A stretch of DNA of 50,103 nt from an uncultured bacterium (GCA_905216195.1 CAJMSX010000022.1:1-50103); one strand, 5' to 3'; positions 1 through 8,048 are shown, numbered from the stretch's first letter. Made by a program: numbers and translations. The notes: generated from the letters alone by a model not told the origin.

Positions 1-52
1 AGCTGGGACTTAGTTTAAGTCTCTTTGCATAATAAATTTGTTGGCATAAGAA

Positions 53-445
53 ATGGGCAAAGGATTTGCATTCATCGGACGGCAATACCATTTGACTGTG
101 GACGGCGATGATTACTACATCGACATTCTGATGTACCACCTGCAACTGCATTGCTATGTGGTGGTGGAACTGAAAGCTGTGGAGTTTGTGCCGGAATTTG
201 TCAGCAAACTGAATTTCTACATTTCGGCTGTGGACGAATATGTTAAGACTCCCGAGGACAAACCTACTATCGGTTTGTTGTTGTGCCGTTCAAAAAGCGA
301 CACTAAGGCAGGTTTCGCTCTGCGTGGTATCACGCAGCCCTTGGGCATTGCACAATACGAAACCGCAAAACTCTTTGAAGATGTGGCTTCCGCACTGCCG
401 CAAATCGAGGATATTGAAAATCAGTTTGAAGAGGATAAAGAATGA
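53..445 (+). pseudogene. DUF1016 / YhcG-type PD-(D/E)XK nuclease, C-terminal remnant
   Basis: The 130 codons match the C-terminal nuclease domain of the DUF1016 (YhcG) family. They show the typical GKGFAFIGRQYHL opening, a D-Y-x-I-D-I-L-M-Y-H segment, VVVELK (the E-x-K of a PD-(D/E)XK site) and a closing LPQIEDIE-like end. The whole N-terminal half of the family is missing. The bases just upstream still resemble the expected FLLEMGKG coding sequence but contain small insertions and an in-frame TAA at about 47-49, so the frame is broken. The ATG at 53 is internal to the family, and the product is probably not functional. Family members are often found beside type I restriction genes and mobile elements. 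Confidence 0.75.
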
Positions 446-495
446 AGTTAGCCGATATTATAGGGATTCCGGAACGGCCCTTTCGTACGGTTTGA
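442..495 (+). pseudogene. 17-codon ORF overlapping the DUF1016 remnant
   Basis: An ATG overlaps the TGA of the nuclease remnant (ATGA), as expected for a translationally coupled next gene. The frame starts MKLADIIGIP and stops after 17 codons. It is most simply the surviving 5' end of a following gene that was deleted when the downstream ORF6N remnant was joined here. The parent family cannot be named from so short a piece. Confidence 0.3.
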
Positions 496-541
496 GTCTT
501 TAAAGTTTCCATTCCAACATCAATGATTAAGGTAAGTTGGA

Positions 542-678
542 TTAGTAAACCTCACCTTTCGGCCTTATAAACCTGATTCTCGGACGCTCTTTTCTTACCA
601 GCTCTTTATTTTTCACCTGTAATTCAGCAACTGCCTGATTAATCAGTTCGATTTGCATCCGGGTATTTTCGTTGATAT
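542..678 (-). pseudogene. ORF6N-domain protein, C-terminal remnant
   Basis: On the minus strand this encodes about 45 codons, including IELINQAVAELQVKN and ending in RFIRPKGEVY then TAA. This is the same C-terminal tail found in the complete ORF6N genes at 3551-4153 and 5009-5578. Homology stops abruptly near 679 (where DQND would be expected before INENTR), so the rest of the gene is gone. It is a recombination scar of the local ORF6N family rather than a gene. Confidence 0.8.
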
Positions 679-714
679 TCCATCCAAATTTAATTATTTC
701 ACAATTTTCAAAAT

Positions 715-1566
715 TTAATCTTCTTGAATCTCCTTTTCAGATTGTTTATCGAGCTCCAGATAATCTTTTGCATTTAACGGCGTAATAACGTCCTTCCCGG
801 TACGGGATTCTATTTCCTTTCTTGCATTTCCGGCAACCTGCCCACCCTGTTTGGCAATAACTTTACTTTCAATAAAATTGACAGGCTTCTTTTCCTTTGA
901 AATCTCAGAAGTGGTGGCTTCTGCCAGCATATTCAGGATTAGTTCTATATTTGACATATTGTCCCTGAGATTTTCTTTTTTTAATCCTTTAAAATCTTTG
1001 TATTCCTTTGTGGTCATACCTGCCCATGCCTGGGTGATAATATCTGTGAGGGTGGCAAATTGTACACCTTCTTTCAATCCTCTCCTTTTCCATTCATCCG
1101 TCAAGTCTTTTCGTACTTCAATACTTTTCAGACGTTGGTTGATCCAGTTGTCTGAATACCCCAGCCTTTTATATTCCATCATTGCCCGGTCAATCGTCAG
1201 TTCCGGGTCCTGCATCTCATCCAGCCGTTCCCGGGCAACCTGCGCCATCCATAATTTGAACGGCTCGGCTTTGGGAGATGGAATGGATTGAATCAATCGG
1301 AATAACTGCTCGGTATCAGTAACATCAGTCATTCTCATCTTCCCATCAGCAGCACGCATTTTCAACTGGTGACAATTTGTCACCGTTTCATTTCCTTCTT
1401 CTTTTAGCCTCTGTTTCAGCTTGTTCCAGTATTTACGTCCATCAACACTGTCCGTCAGCACAGAGATGACGTCAACTATAGAAAAGTACCATTTTTCCTG
1501 CTCACTATCCCAGATAGTACGAACTTTCTTTTCTTGAAAGATTTTTATAGCTTCTTTTTGTGTCAT
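715..1566 (-). CDS. BRO-N / DinD-like phage antirepressor-type protein
   Basis: 283 residues. An N-terminal BRO-N domain (about residues 8-110) has the characteristic VRTIWDSEQEKWYFSIVDVI stretch, followed by a YWNKLKQR segment. The C-terminal half (DEWKRRGLKEG, LTDIITQAWAGMTTKEYKDF, NLRDNMSNIELILNMLAEA) resembles the DinD DNA-damage-inducible family. Such proteins are usually regulators or antirepressors carried by phages; DinD itself is an SOS-induced RecA inhibitor in E. coli (family knowledge). Frame and length look intact. Its 5' side is unusual: it is fused to a leader copied from the neighbouring ORF6N genes (see the repeat at 1578). Function here is inferred only from family. Confidence 0.8.
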   Translation of the reverse strand: MTQKEAIKIFQEKKVRTIWDSEQEKWYFSIVDVISVLTDSVDGRKYWNKLKQRLKEEGNETVTNCHQLKMRAADGKMRMTDVTDTEQLFRLIQSIPSPKAEPFKLWMAQVARERLDEMQDPELTIDRAMMEYKRLGYSDNWINQRLKSIEVRKDLTDEWKRRGLKEGVQFATLTDIITQAWAGMTTKEYKDFKGLKKENLRDNMSNIELILNMLAEATTSEISKEKKPVNFIESKVIAKQGGQVAGNARKEIESRTGKDVITPLNAKDYLELDKQSEKEIQED

Positions 1567-1577
1567 CGTTATTCTGT

Positions 1578-1705
1578 ATCTTACTTTGTAAAACTTGCAA
1601 ATCTACCCCATGACCACGATTTCCTAGTTTATACACCTAAATATAGAAAAAAATCTAAACATATCAAAATCAACCTTTCTCATTTTTCAAATTATTTTTA
1701 TCCGG
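1578..1705 (-). repeat. 128-bp 5' cassette, copy 1 (partner 4771-4898)
   Basis: This segment aligns without gaps to 4771-4898 with about 7 mismatches counted by eye. In the ORF6N genes it spans the upstream region, the start and the first codons. Here a GTG at 1636 opens the same leader (MYKLGNRGHGVDLQVLQSKI-like), runs out of frame over the dinD-like start at 1566, and stops at 1505-1507. The dinD-like gene therefore sits behind an ORF6N promoter and leader peptide. Confidence 0.85.
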
Positions 1706-1860
1706 CTGCCTGCATCCATGCCCCGGTTAGTTGCACTAAGGGCACATCATTCCCATCCCTGTTATAGCGGAAATCCCGTAACACTTTCAGGTGACGGTGG
1801 TTGGTTTCCTTTACGTGTAGATAGTTGGTTTCTACAAAAATAACATAAACTATTTCACAA

Positions 1861-1908
1861 ATATAAAAATCGCCATTTCAGAATACTTTTTTCATATAAA
1901 AATCGCCA
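1861..1908 (+). promoter_or_regulatory. Two 15-bp direct repeats, candidate operator of the ATPase gene
   Basis: The 15-mer ATATAAAAATCGCCA occurs at 1861-1875 and again, identically, at 1894-1908. The start-to-start spacing is 33 bp, about three helical turns. The second copy lies where the -33 element of the promoter with -7 box 1926-1933 should be, so a protein bound here could repress the ATPase gene. The role is inferred from position only. Confidence 0.5.
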
Positions 1909-1925
1909 ACTTACAAACAAATCAC

Positions 1926-1933
1926 TATCTTTA
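1926..1933 (+). promoter_or_regulatory. Candidate -7 box of the AAA ATPase gene
   Basis: TATCTTTA matches the Bacteroidetes TAnnTTTG box in seven of eight positions and lies 21 bp before the ATG at 1955. No convincing -33 TTTG is visible; that place is occupied by the direct repeat. Confidence 0.45.
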
Positions 1934-1954
1934 CGCAAAAGAATAGGACAAATC

Positions 1955-3085
1955 ATGGAAATGGTAAAAAGAATACTTCAAGACAGGATTACCGCTGGGA
2001 TAGCACCTGGTAAAGCCGTGTTAATTTTCGGGGCAAGACGGGTAGGTAAAACGGTATTAATGCGCAAGATCGTAGATTCCCATCCCGGCCGCACAATGAT
2101 GCTTAACGGAGAGGATTACGACACACTAGCCTTATTAGAAAACCGTACCATAGCCAATTACCGGCACTTGTTGGAGGGGATTGACTTATTAGCCATCGAT
2201 GAGGCGCAAAACATTCCGCAGATAGGTAATATCCTGAAACTGATCGTAGATGAAATACCAGGAGTGAGTGTATTGGCAAGCGGATCATCCTCGTTCGACC
2301 TGTTCAACAAAACAGGCGAACCGTTAGTCGGCCGTAGTACCCAATTTCTGCTTACCCCCTTTTCGCAGCAGGAAATCGCAAAGACCGAAACACCCCTCGA
2401 AACCCGCCAAAACCTCGAGGCCCGTCTGATTTACGGTTCCTATCCGGAATTGGTAATGCTAGATAACTTCGAGCGTAAAACCGAATACCTGCGTGATATT
2501 GTCGGGGCATATCTGCTGAAAGATATTTTAGCTATTGACGGTGTGAAAAACTCGGGCAAAATGCGCGATTTATTACGACTTATCGCTTTTCAGTTGGGTT
2601 GTGAAGTTTCTTACGATGAATTAGGCAAACAACTCGGAATGAGCAAAACAACTGTCGAAAAGTACCTCGATCTATTGGAAAAAGTCTTTGTCGTTTATCG
2701 GCTGGGAGCCTATTCCCGTAATCTGCGTAAGGAAGTAACGAAAGCCGGTAAATGGTATTTCTCCGATAACGGTATCCGTAATGCCATTATCGGAGCATTT
2801 TCACCATTGGCCATCCGGCAGGATGTCGGGGCACTGTGGGAAAACTATATTATCGGCGAAAGACGAAAAGCGAATTTCAACGATGGATTGCACAAAGAGT
2901 TTTACTTCTGGCGTACTTACGACAAGCAGGAAATCGACCTGATTGAAGAACGTGCGGATGGCCTGACGGCGTTGGAGTTCAAATGGGGAAACAAGATACC
3001 CGCTGTGCCGAAAGCCTTTCATGAAGCATATCCTCATGCGGAGTTTCATGTTGTAAACCGGGGAAATTATTTAGGCTTTATATAG
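1955..3085 (+). CDS. AAA ATPase of the AAA_14 / DUF4143 family
   Basis: 376 residues. The N-terminal P-loop domain has Walker A GARRVGKT (residues 26-33), Walker B LLAIDEAQ and a sensor-like ASGSSSFDL. The C-terminal DUF4143 domain begins near LLKDILAID and includes the winged-helix part (YDELGKQLGMSKTTVEKYLDLLEKVFVVYRLGAYSRNLRKE). It closes with a nuclease-like core (EIDLIEERADGLTALEFKWG), where D, E and K could form a PD-(D/E)XK-type site. Cellular role of the family is not established; members are frequent in accessory DNA. The gene is monocistronic, between two ORF6N clusters, with a possible operator upstream. Confidence 0.85.
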   Translation: MEMVKRILQDRITAGIAPGKAVLIFGARRVGKTVLMRKIVDSHPGRTMMLNGEDYDTLALLENRTIANYRHLLEGIDLLAIDEAQNIPQIGNILKLIVDEIPGVSVLASGSSSFDLFNKTGEPLVGRSTQFLLTPFSQQEIAKTETPLETRQNLEARLIYGSYPELVMLDNFERKTEYLRDIVGAYLLKDILAIDGVKNSGKMRDLLRLIAFQLGCEVSYDELGKQLGMSKTTVEKYLDLLEKVFVVYRLGAYSRNLRKEVTKAGKWYFSDNGIRNAIIGAFSPLAIRQDVGALWENYIIGERRKANFNDGLHKEFYFWRTYDKQEIDLIEERADGLTALEFKWGNKIPAVPKAFHEAYPHAEFHVVNRGNYLGFI

Positions 3086-3165
3086 TAAATACCAGTCTCC
3101 ACCCCAACTTGAGGATGCAATTTTTCGTCCTCAAACCAGAGGGAGGGACACGTTATATGCCTTTT

Positions 3166-3189
3166 ACCTTTACAGGACTATGTAAAGGT
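3166..3189. terminator. Small inverted repeat between convergent genes
   Basis: ACCTTTACA and TGTAAAGGT form a perfect 9-bp stem with a 6-base loop. It lies between the ATPase gene (+) and the broken ORF6N gene (-). There is no long T-run, so it is at best a weak terminator; it may simply mark the deletion end of the ORF6N copy. Confidence 0.35.
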
Positions 3190-3477
3190 TTACCTAAATT
3201 CTCTAAATGCATAAGGATTACGCCTCATTCCCATTTTTATCGAATTGGAAGTAACAAATTGTGACTTCCATTTTTGCGTCTCTTCATCCGTCAATTGAAA
3301 CATAAAATCCTGTGGAAACCGATCAGAATTACGCTTCACAGCCTGATTAAGTGCTTTTGTCAATACTCCGTATATTTCTGCCAAATCCCGGTCGAGCATC
3401 ACCCGCTGCCCACGGATTTCATAAATCTTACTTTGTATAACCTGGAAATCTACCTCATGATTTTCTAATTTATACAC
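3190..3477 (-). pseudogene. ORF6N-domain protein, 3'-truncated copy
   Basis: Uses the same GTG start and MYKLEN opening as the complete copy next door. It carries the ORF6N core (IQSKIYEIRGQRVMLDRDLAEIYGV, ALNQAVKRN, RFPQDFMFQLT) but ends after YAFREFR, where full copies continue YAFTEYGVVML. The C-terminal coiled region and tail are missing, so it is about half length. It is the most diverged of the three minus-strand copies. The DNA-binding part could still fold, but a truncated remnant is more likely. Confidence 0.75.
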
Positions 3478-3550
3478 CTAGAATATATAAAATTTCACAT
3501 CATTTTCAAAACGTAAATCTATAAATAACACCAGGAAACAAAGTCGTGGG
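3478..3550 (-). repeat. Spacer duplicated at about 4154-4225
   Basis: The roughly 70 bp between the truncated and the complete ORF6N copies (including AATATATAAAATTTCACATC and the TAACACCAGGAAACAAAGTC stretch) recur almost unchanged between the second and third copies. In both places the spacer joins the GTG start of one copy to the stop region of the next. Gene plus spacer therefore forms the tandem unit. Confidence 0.8.
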
Positions 3551-4153
3551 CTATTCTTCCGGCTTGATAAACCCGATTCTCGGACGCTCTTTTCTTACCT
3601 CCCCTTTATTTTTCACCTGTAATTCGGCAAGTGCCTGATTAATCAGTTCGATTTGCATCCGGGTATCTTCGTTGATGTCGTTCTGATCGGCAAAAACATC
3701 TTCGATGTATTCACGCAAGTCTTTTATATCTTTCTGAAGTATTTCGACTTTACTATCCGGAGGACGAGCCACTAATTGCCGCATCGCCACAAAGGCACGT
3801 GTTATTAAAATACTGGTCTGTACAGCAATATCACTACGTAAAACACTCGCAAGCATCACTACACCATACTCAGTAAAAGCCAGTGGCAAAGCAGATTTCG
3901 GACGTTTACCCCAAGATGTCATCACAAATTGTGATGTCATATTTTTCCACTCTGCCTCTGTCATTTGAAACATAAAATCTTCCGGGAAACGCCCGATATG
4001 ACGTTTCACAGCCTGATTCAACACACGTGTTTCTACGTCGTAAAGCATAGCCAAATCCCGGTCGAGCATCACCCGCTGTCCCCGGATTTCATAAATCTTA
4101 CTTTGTATAACCTGTAAATCTACCCCATGACCACGATTTTCTAGTTTATACAC
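3551..4153 (-). CDS. ORF6N-domain DNA-binding protein (KilA-type), complete copy
   Basis: 200 residues with a GTG start at 4153. Residues about 10-95 form the ORF6N domain (VIQSKIYEIRGQRVMLDRDL, VETRVLNQAVKRH, RFPEDFMFQMT, FTEYGVVMLASVLRS). This is followed by helix IQTSILITRAFVAMR-like and a coiled segment (ILQKDIKDLREYIEDVF). A basic tail ends in RPRIGFIKPEE. ORF6N proteins are regulators or antirepressors of large DNA phages and are abundant as chromosomal genes in Bacteroidetes (family knowledge). This copy is intact and flanked by broken sisters. Confidence 0.85.
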   Translation of the reverse strand: MYKLENRGHGVDLQVIQSKIYEIRGQRVMLDRDLAMLYDVETRVLNQAVKRHIGRFPEDFMFQMTEAEWKNMTSQFVMTSWGKRPKSALPLAFTEYGVVMLASVLRSDIAVQTSILITRAFVAMRQLVARPPDSKVEILQKDIKDLREYIEDVFADQNDINEDTRMQIELINQALAELQVKNKGEVRKERPRIGFIKPEE

Positions 4154-4181
4154 CTAGAATATATAAAATTTCACATCATTT

Positions 4182-4748
4182 TCAAAACGTAAATCCATAA
4201 TAACACCAGGAAACAAAGTCGTGTGCTATTCTTCCGGCTTGATAAACCCGATCCTCGGACGCTCTTTTTTTTACCTGCTTTTTATTCTTCACCTGTAATT
4301 CAGCAAGTGCCTGATTAATCAGTTCTATTTGTATCCGGGTATCTTCGTTGATGTCGTTCTGATCGGTAAAAACCTCTTCGATGTATTTTTGGAGTTCTTT
4401 TACCTCTTGCCGAAGTTGGACATTCATATCGCCAGAGGAAATGATTGAGCCACGGATAGCCACAAAGGCACGCATAATAGAAATATTCACCTCAACCGCG
4501 ATTTCTGAATTTAATACACTGCTTAACATTGCAACTCCTAACTCAGTAAACGCATAAGGTAAGTACTTCGGATGTTGCCCACGTCCCGCCTTTAAGGTGA
4601 AGTTTTTGCACCTTAAACAATCCCATTCTTCTTTGTTCAATTCAAACATAAAATCGACAGGAAACCGGCGGATATTATTTTTTACAGAACGTTTTAAATA
4701 TTTCGTTTCCGTTCCATATAATTCCGCCAGATCAAAGTCCAGCATCAC
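4182..4748 (-). pseudogene. ORF6N-domain protein, copy with lost start and frameshifted tail
   Basis: Homology to the sister copy extends upstream to about 4835, but the codon matching the sister's GTG start is GTA here. The first usable start is the internal GTG at 4748 (MMLDFDLAELYG), which lacks the first strand and helix of the domain. Near the 3' end an A8 run on the coding strand (4266-4273) has one base too many. The frame leaves the normal ERPRIGFIKPEE tail (whose in-phase TAG is at 4226-4228) and runs on to 4182. The ORF6N core and coiled segment are otherwise well preserved, so inactivation is recent or switchable. Confidence 0.75.
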
Positions 4749-4770
4749 CCGTTGTCCCCGGATTTCGTAA

Positions 4771-4898
4771 ATCTTACTCTGTATAACCTGTAAATCTACC
4801 CCATGACCACGATTTTCTAGTTTATATACCTAAATATAGAAAAAAATCTAAATATATCAAAATCAACCTTTCTCATTTTTCAAATTATTTTTATCCGG
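4771..4898 (-). repeat. 128-bp 5' cassette, copy 2 (partner 1578-1705)
   Basis: This covers the first codons and upstream region of the third ORF6N copy. It aligns gap-free to 1578-1705 with about 7 differences; homology ends in both copies at TTATTTTTATCCGG. AT content is high and the upstream half probably carries the promoter. Confidence 0.85.
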
Positions 4899-5008
4899 TC
4901 ATCCACTTCCTTCCTGTAATATAGTAATCTCTCCCAGGAACTACCTATCCTTGATAAATAGAGAATTTTTCCTAAATTTATAGTATTCAATCCGGAAACT
5001 ATGTGCTT

Positions 5009-5578
5009 ATGGTAGACTTGCAAATCATACAGAGTAAGATTTACGAAATCCACGGCCATACAGTGATGATAGACCGCGATTTGGCCGAGTTATATCAAGT
5101 AGAAACCCGTGTACTGAATCAGGCTGTGAAACGTAATATTGACCGTTTCCCCGAATATTTTATGTTCCGGCTTACAAAGGAGGAATGTTTAAAATCACAA
5201 ATTGTGATTTTAAACACAGAACAAGGAAAACATCTGAAATATATGCCAAATGCTTTCCCTGAAATGGGGGTGGCAATGCTTAGTAGTGTACTTCGCTCAC
5301 ATATGGCAATACAGGTGAATATCAATATTATGCGAGCATTTACTGCTGTCCGGCAATTGATAGCTAACCCACCGACTGATAAAAATTCTGTGCTTCAAAA
5401 AGAAGTAAAGGAGTTAAAGCAATATATCGAAGAAATGTTTGCCGACCAAAACGACATCAACGAAGACACCCGCATACAACTCGAACTCATAAACCAAACC
5501 TTAGCCGACTTACAAGTTCAAAACAAACAGACCGCCAAACAGCGCAGACCGATAGGTTTTATCCGGCCGGAAGAATAA
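5009..5578 (+). CDS. ORF6N-domain DNA-binding protein (KilA-type), plus-strand copy
   Basis: About 189 residues from ATG 5009 (a GTG at 5003 is in frame but less likely). Same architecture as the minus-strand copy: ORF6N domain (IQSKIYEIHGHTVMIDRDLA, ETRVLNQAVKRN, RFPEYFMFRLT, MGVAMLSSVLRSH), coiled segment (LQKEVKELKQYIEEMFADQ) and a tail ending RRPIGFIRPEE. It is divergent from the others in orientation and sequence, so it is an older paralogue rather than a product of the recent tandem duplication. The frame is intact. Confidence 0.85.
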   Translation: MVDLQIIQSKIYEIHGHTVMIDRDLAELYQVETRVLNQAVKRNIDRFPEYFMFRLTKEECLKSQIVILNTEQGKHLKYMPNAFPEMGVAMLSSVLRSHMAIQVNINIMRAFTAVRQLIANPPTDKNSVLQKEVKELKQYIEEMFADQNDINEDTRIQLELINQTLADLQVQNKQTAKQRRPIGFIRPEE

Positions 5579-5586
5579 ACAGATAA

Positions 5587-5721
5587 AATGCCGGGAAATT
5601 GGTTGTACTTCTCACTGGTGTTCAAAAGAAAACCCGGAAGACGCCCCCCAATGAGATTGAAAGAGCTGCAAGACTTATGGAAGAATATTATCAGGAAAAA
5701 GAAAAGGAGGAACATTCATGA
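5587..5721 (+). pseudogene. HigB-type toxin, C-terminal fragment
   Basis: The frame closing with TGA at 5719-5721 reads KLVVLLTGVQKKTRKTPPNE then IERAARLMEEYYQEKEKEE. This is the characteristic end of phage-derived Gp49/HigB RelE-fold toxins (family knowledge). It has no start codon and joins directly onto the end of the preceding ORF6N gene, so the N-terminal two thirds were lost. Its stop overlaps the antitoxin start (ATGA), the normal higBA arrangement. Confidence 0.7.
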
Positions 5722-6009
5722 ACACAAAAACATTATCGGAATTAGAAGACAAGTATATCGGAAAACAAGGCACACCCGCACGTATTGCTTATGAAAAGGA
5801 AGTATCCGATTTAATGATAGGTTTTTCAGGTGAGGAATGCCAGGCTCAAACTCGACCTTACCCAGGAAGAACTGGCTGAACGTATCAATAAAAAACGGAC
5901 TTTTATTTCCCGCATTGAGAACGACGGAAGCAATCTTACAATCAAAACCCTCCGTGATATTGTTGAACGTGGATTAGGAGGAAAACTAAATATCGAGGTC
6001 AAATTGTAG
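5718..6009 (+). pseudogene. HigA-type antitoxin, frameshifted
   Basis: It starts MNTKTLSELEDKYIGKQGTP and continues through EKEVSDLMIG in frame 1. After about 5833 the family sequence resumes in another frame: VRNARLKLDLTQEELAERIN, then KKRTFISRIENDGSNLTIKT, LRDIVERGLGGKLNIEVKL and TAG at 6007-6009. The split falls just before the helix-turn-helix. The small change replaces the expected MIGEKVR-like junction. With the toxin also truncated, the module is dead. Confidence 0.7.
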
Positions 6010-6036
6010 AGCTATTAGGAATCTGTGTATTAATCC

Positions 6037-6237
6037 TTACAGGCAAGAGGCCGGCTGAAAGTAAAATTTTCGGTCGGCCTCGAACGAAGCTAATTCAGAA
6101 TCACGTTTGCGCACTTTCTTCAAATAATCAGTAGGATTTGCACTCTCCGTCAGAGCAGCAATGACATCCACAACGGAAGAATACCATTCTTCTGATTTCA
6201 TTTTTCCCTCATCCACATTAAAGGCTCGTATTCCCAC
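6037..6237 (-). pseudogene. BRO-N domain fragment
   Basis: 66 codons containing EEWYSSVVDVIAALTESANP and DYLKKVRKRDSELA. This is the core of the BRO-N domain seen in the dinD-like gene at 715-1566 but clearly different in sequence. The domain's first strand (IRRVW-type) and everything after residue 50 are missing. The end overlaps an imperfect inverted repeat (6047-6084), so it is a remnant. Confidence 0.6.
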
Positions 6238-6333
6238 TATTCCAGATATCTCTGTCCCCTAACACTGTTAAGCGGCAAGTGAAGAAATTATTCGCTTATT
6301 TACAGACTCTTACCTCTTTATACACTTGTTAAA

Positions 6334-7971
6334 TTAGTTATTCAATATATTTAACACATCCTTTAAAGGAATTATGCTCTGGTCTTCAATATTTTCAACA
6401 TGATTGTTAGAAGAAATATATTTTATTATTTTTTCTATTATATTACAATAAATTTGACTACGTTTAATTTTATCAGTTTCTTCATAATAATTTATATTTA
6501 TTAAATTTATATTATCACTAATGTTATAATACCGCAATATTCTGTCAATCCTATTATAGCCTTTATAATACTGTAAAGAAGTTTGCATACCTGTAGTTTC
6601 GATATTATTAACAAATACCGCTTGTCTATTATAAAAATTTTCTAATGTAAATACAGAGGCAAAATTGAACTTGGTATTAATAAAATAATTTTTACCCTTC
6701 GGGCTATACCTAAAATTTATATCTTTCAATTCACTCCCATCTAAAATAGTATCCTTAAATGATACATTTTCCATTGAAGTGTGAGACAAAATTGAACAAG
6801 TCATATCTGCATTATCAAACTGGGTATTTATAAACTCACAACCATAAAAATTAGCAAAATACATGTGAGCATTCGGAAAATGACAGTTAATGAATATAGA
6901 ACCACACATATTTGCTCCAGCCAAATAAGTGTAATAAAAAGTACAATCTTTGAATATGGTCACAACATCTTTACATCCATTTTCATGAGAGTACATAGCT
7001 GCATTATTTAAAACAGAACCGGAAAAGTCCGCATTTTCAATTTGTAGGCCAACTAATTTTATCCCTCTCAAATCTAGATTCTTAAATTCACCATACAACC
7101 CTCTATAAATTGCATTCCCTTTATCATATATAATATTGAATATTCTTTGGGCAAACTCAGGAATCCTTTTATTACACTTTTCCGATATTGATAAATTTTC
7201 CCACTCTTTTAGAATTTCTTGCATATTTTTTTCATATGGACGAGTCAATTTTTTTATATGATTACATAATAATTCAAAAACATGGGGTCTGTACATTTTT
7301 GATTCTTGGGCAATCGTATGCAATTCATATACTCCACCTAAAGAAATAACTTCTTCTGAACTACATAAATGTTCAATCGCACGACTAAATCTGGACCCTA
7401 TAAAATTTTCATTTGAAATTCTTACTTCTGGGGCTATGCTATTATCTTTTAGTATATTATTTGAAATAGCATCTGGCCTAATCCATCCCCTGCGCGGGTT
7501 ATCTTTCATTAATCCTACAAGACTTGTTGACACATGCGTTGTTAATTCACTCGGCGAAGACCATAATTTACACATCCTTTTATTTATTACCAACTCACGA
7601 AACTGATTTAATTTTTTCAATTTTTTAGGATCCTGTTCAATTTTTTCTTGAGGAAGATTTTTAATATTAGAGTAAATGAAAGCTACTACGGGGATTTTTT
7701 GTTGTATAGCATATTCATATTCTTTTTGTACATAACCAGTATTGGTTTCTGGATCCTCAGAGCCATACATTCCTGCTAATATAAGAACATAGTAATCACA
7801 TTCATCTATTCTTTTCTTTATATCTATCCATTTATCATTATCAGAAGCATTAAAAGATTCCATTCCATAAGGGAAATGCCCCAAAAGAAGAATAGTGTCC
7901 CTAACTTTTAATCTTTCTTCTTTTAAATCTTCATAAGTCGAACTTATAAAAAACTGATATTTTTTTTCCAT
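6334..7971 (-). CDS. DUF4062 protein with C-terminal pentapeptide repeats
   Basis: 545 residues. The N-terminus has the diagnostic DUF4062 opening (YQFFISSTYEDLKEERLKVR, residues 5-24), then a Rossmann-like core with YYVLILAGMYGSE and EYEYAIQQKIPVVAF. This recalls TIR/SLOG-like sensor or effector domains (family knowledge). A helical middle runs to about 290. Residues about 295-425 are imperfect pentapeptide repeats (DLRGI, ADFSG, AGANMCGS, ANFYGC, ADMTCS, TSMENVSF), predicting a right-handed quadrilateral beta-helix. There is no signal peptide or membrane segment. The gene is strikingly AT-rich next to its neighbours and stands alone, which suggests transfer. A role in defence is possible but unproven. 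Confidence 0.8.
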   Translation of the reverse strand: MEKKYQFFISSTYEDLKEERLKVRDTILLLGHFPYGMESFNASDNDKWIDIKKRIDECDYYVLILAGMYGSEDPETNTGYVQKEYEYAIQQKIPVVAFIYSNIKNLPQEKIEQDPKKLKKLNQFRELVINKRMCKLWSSPSELTTHVSTSLVGLMKDNPRRGWIRPDAISNNILKDNSIAPEVRISNENFIGSRFSRAIEHLCSSEEVISLGGVYELHTIAQESKMYRPHVFELLCNHIKKLTRPYEKNMQEILKEWENLSISEKCNKRIPEFAQRIFNIIYDKGNAIYRGLYGEFKNLDLRGIKLVGLQIENADFSGSVLNNAAMYSHENGCKDVVTIFKDCTFYYTYLAGANMCGSIFINCHFPNAHMYFANFYGCEFINTQFDNADMTCSILSHTSMENVSFKDTILDGSELKDINFRYSPKGKNYFINTKFNFASVFTLENFYNRQAVFVNNIETTGMQTSLQYYKGYNRIDRILRYYNISDNINLININYYEETDKIKRSQIYCNIIEKIIKYISSNNHVENIEDQSIIPLKDVLNILNN

Positions 7972-8048
7972 AAATATTAGAATTAGATGTTAGTTAAAAT
8001 ATAAATCACCTTAGTTGATTGAAATGAAACACCTGAAAATTTATGTTT

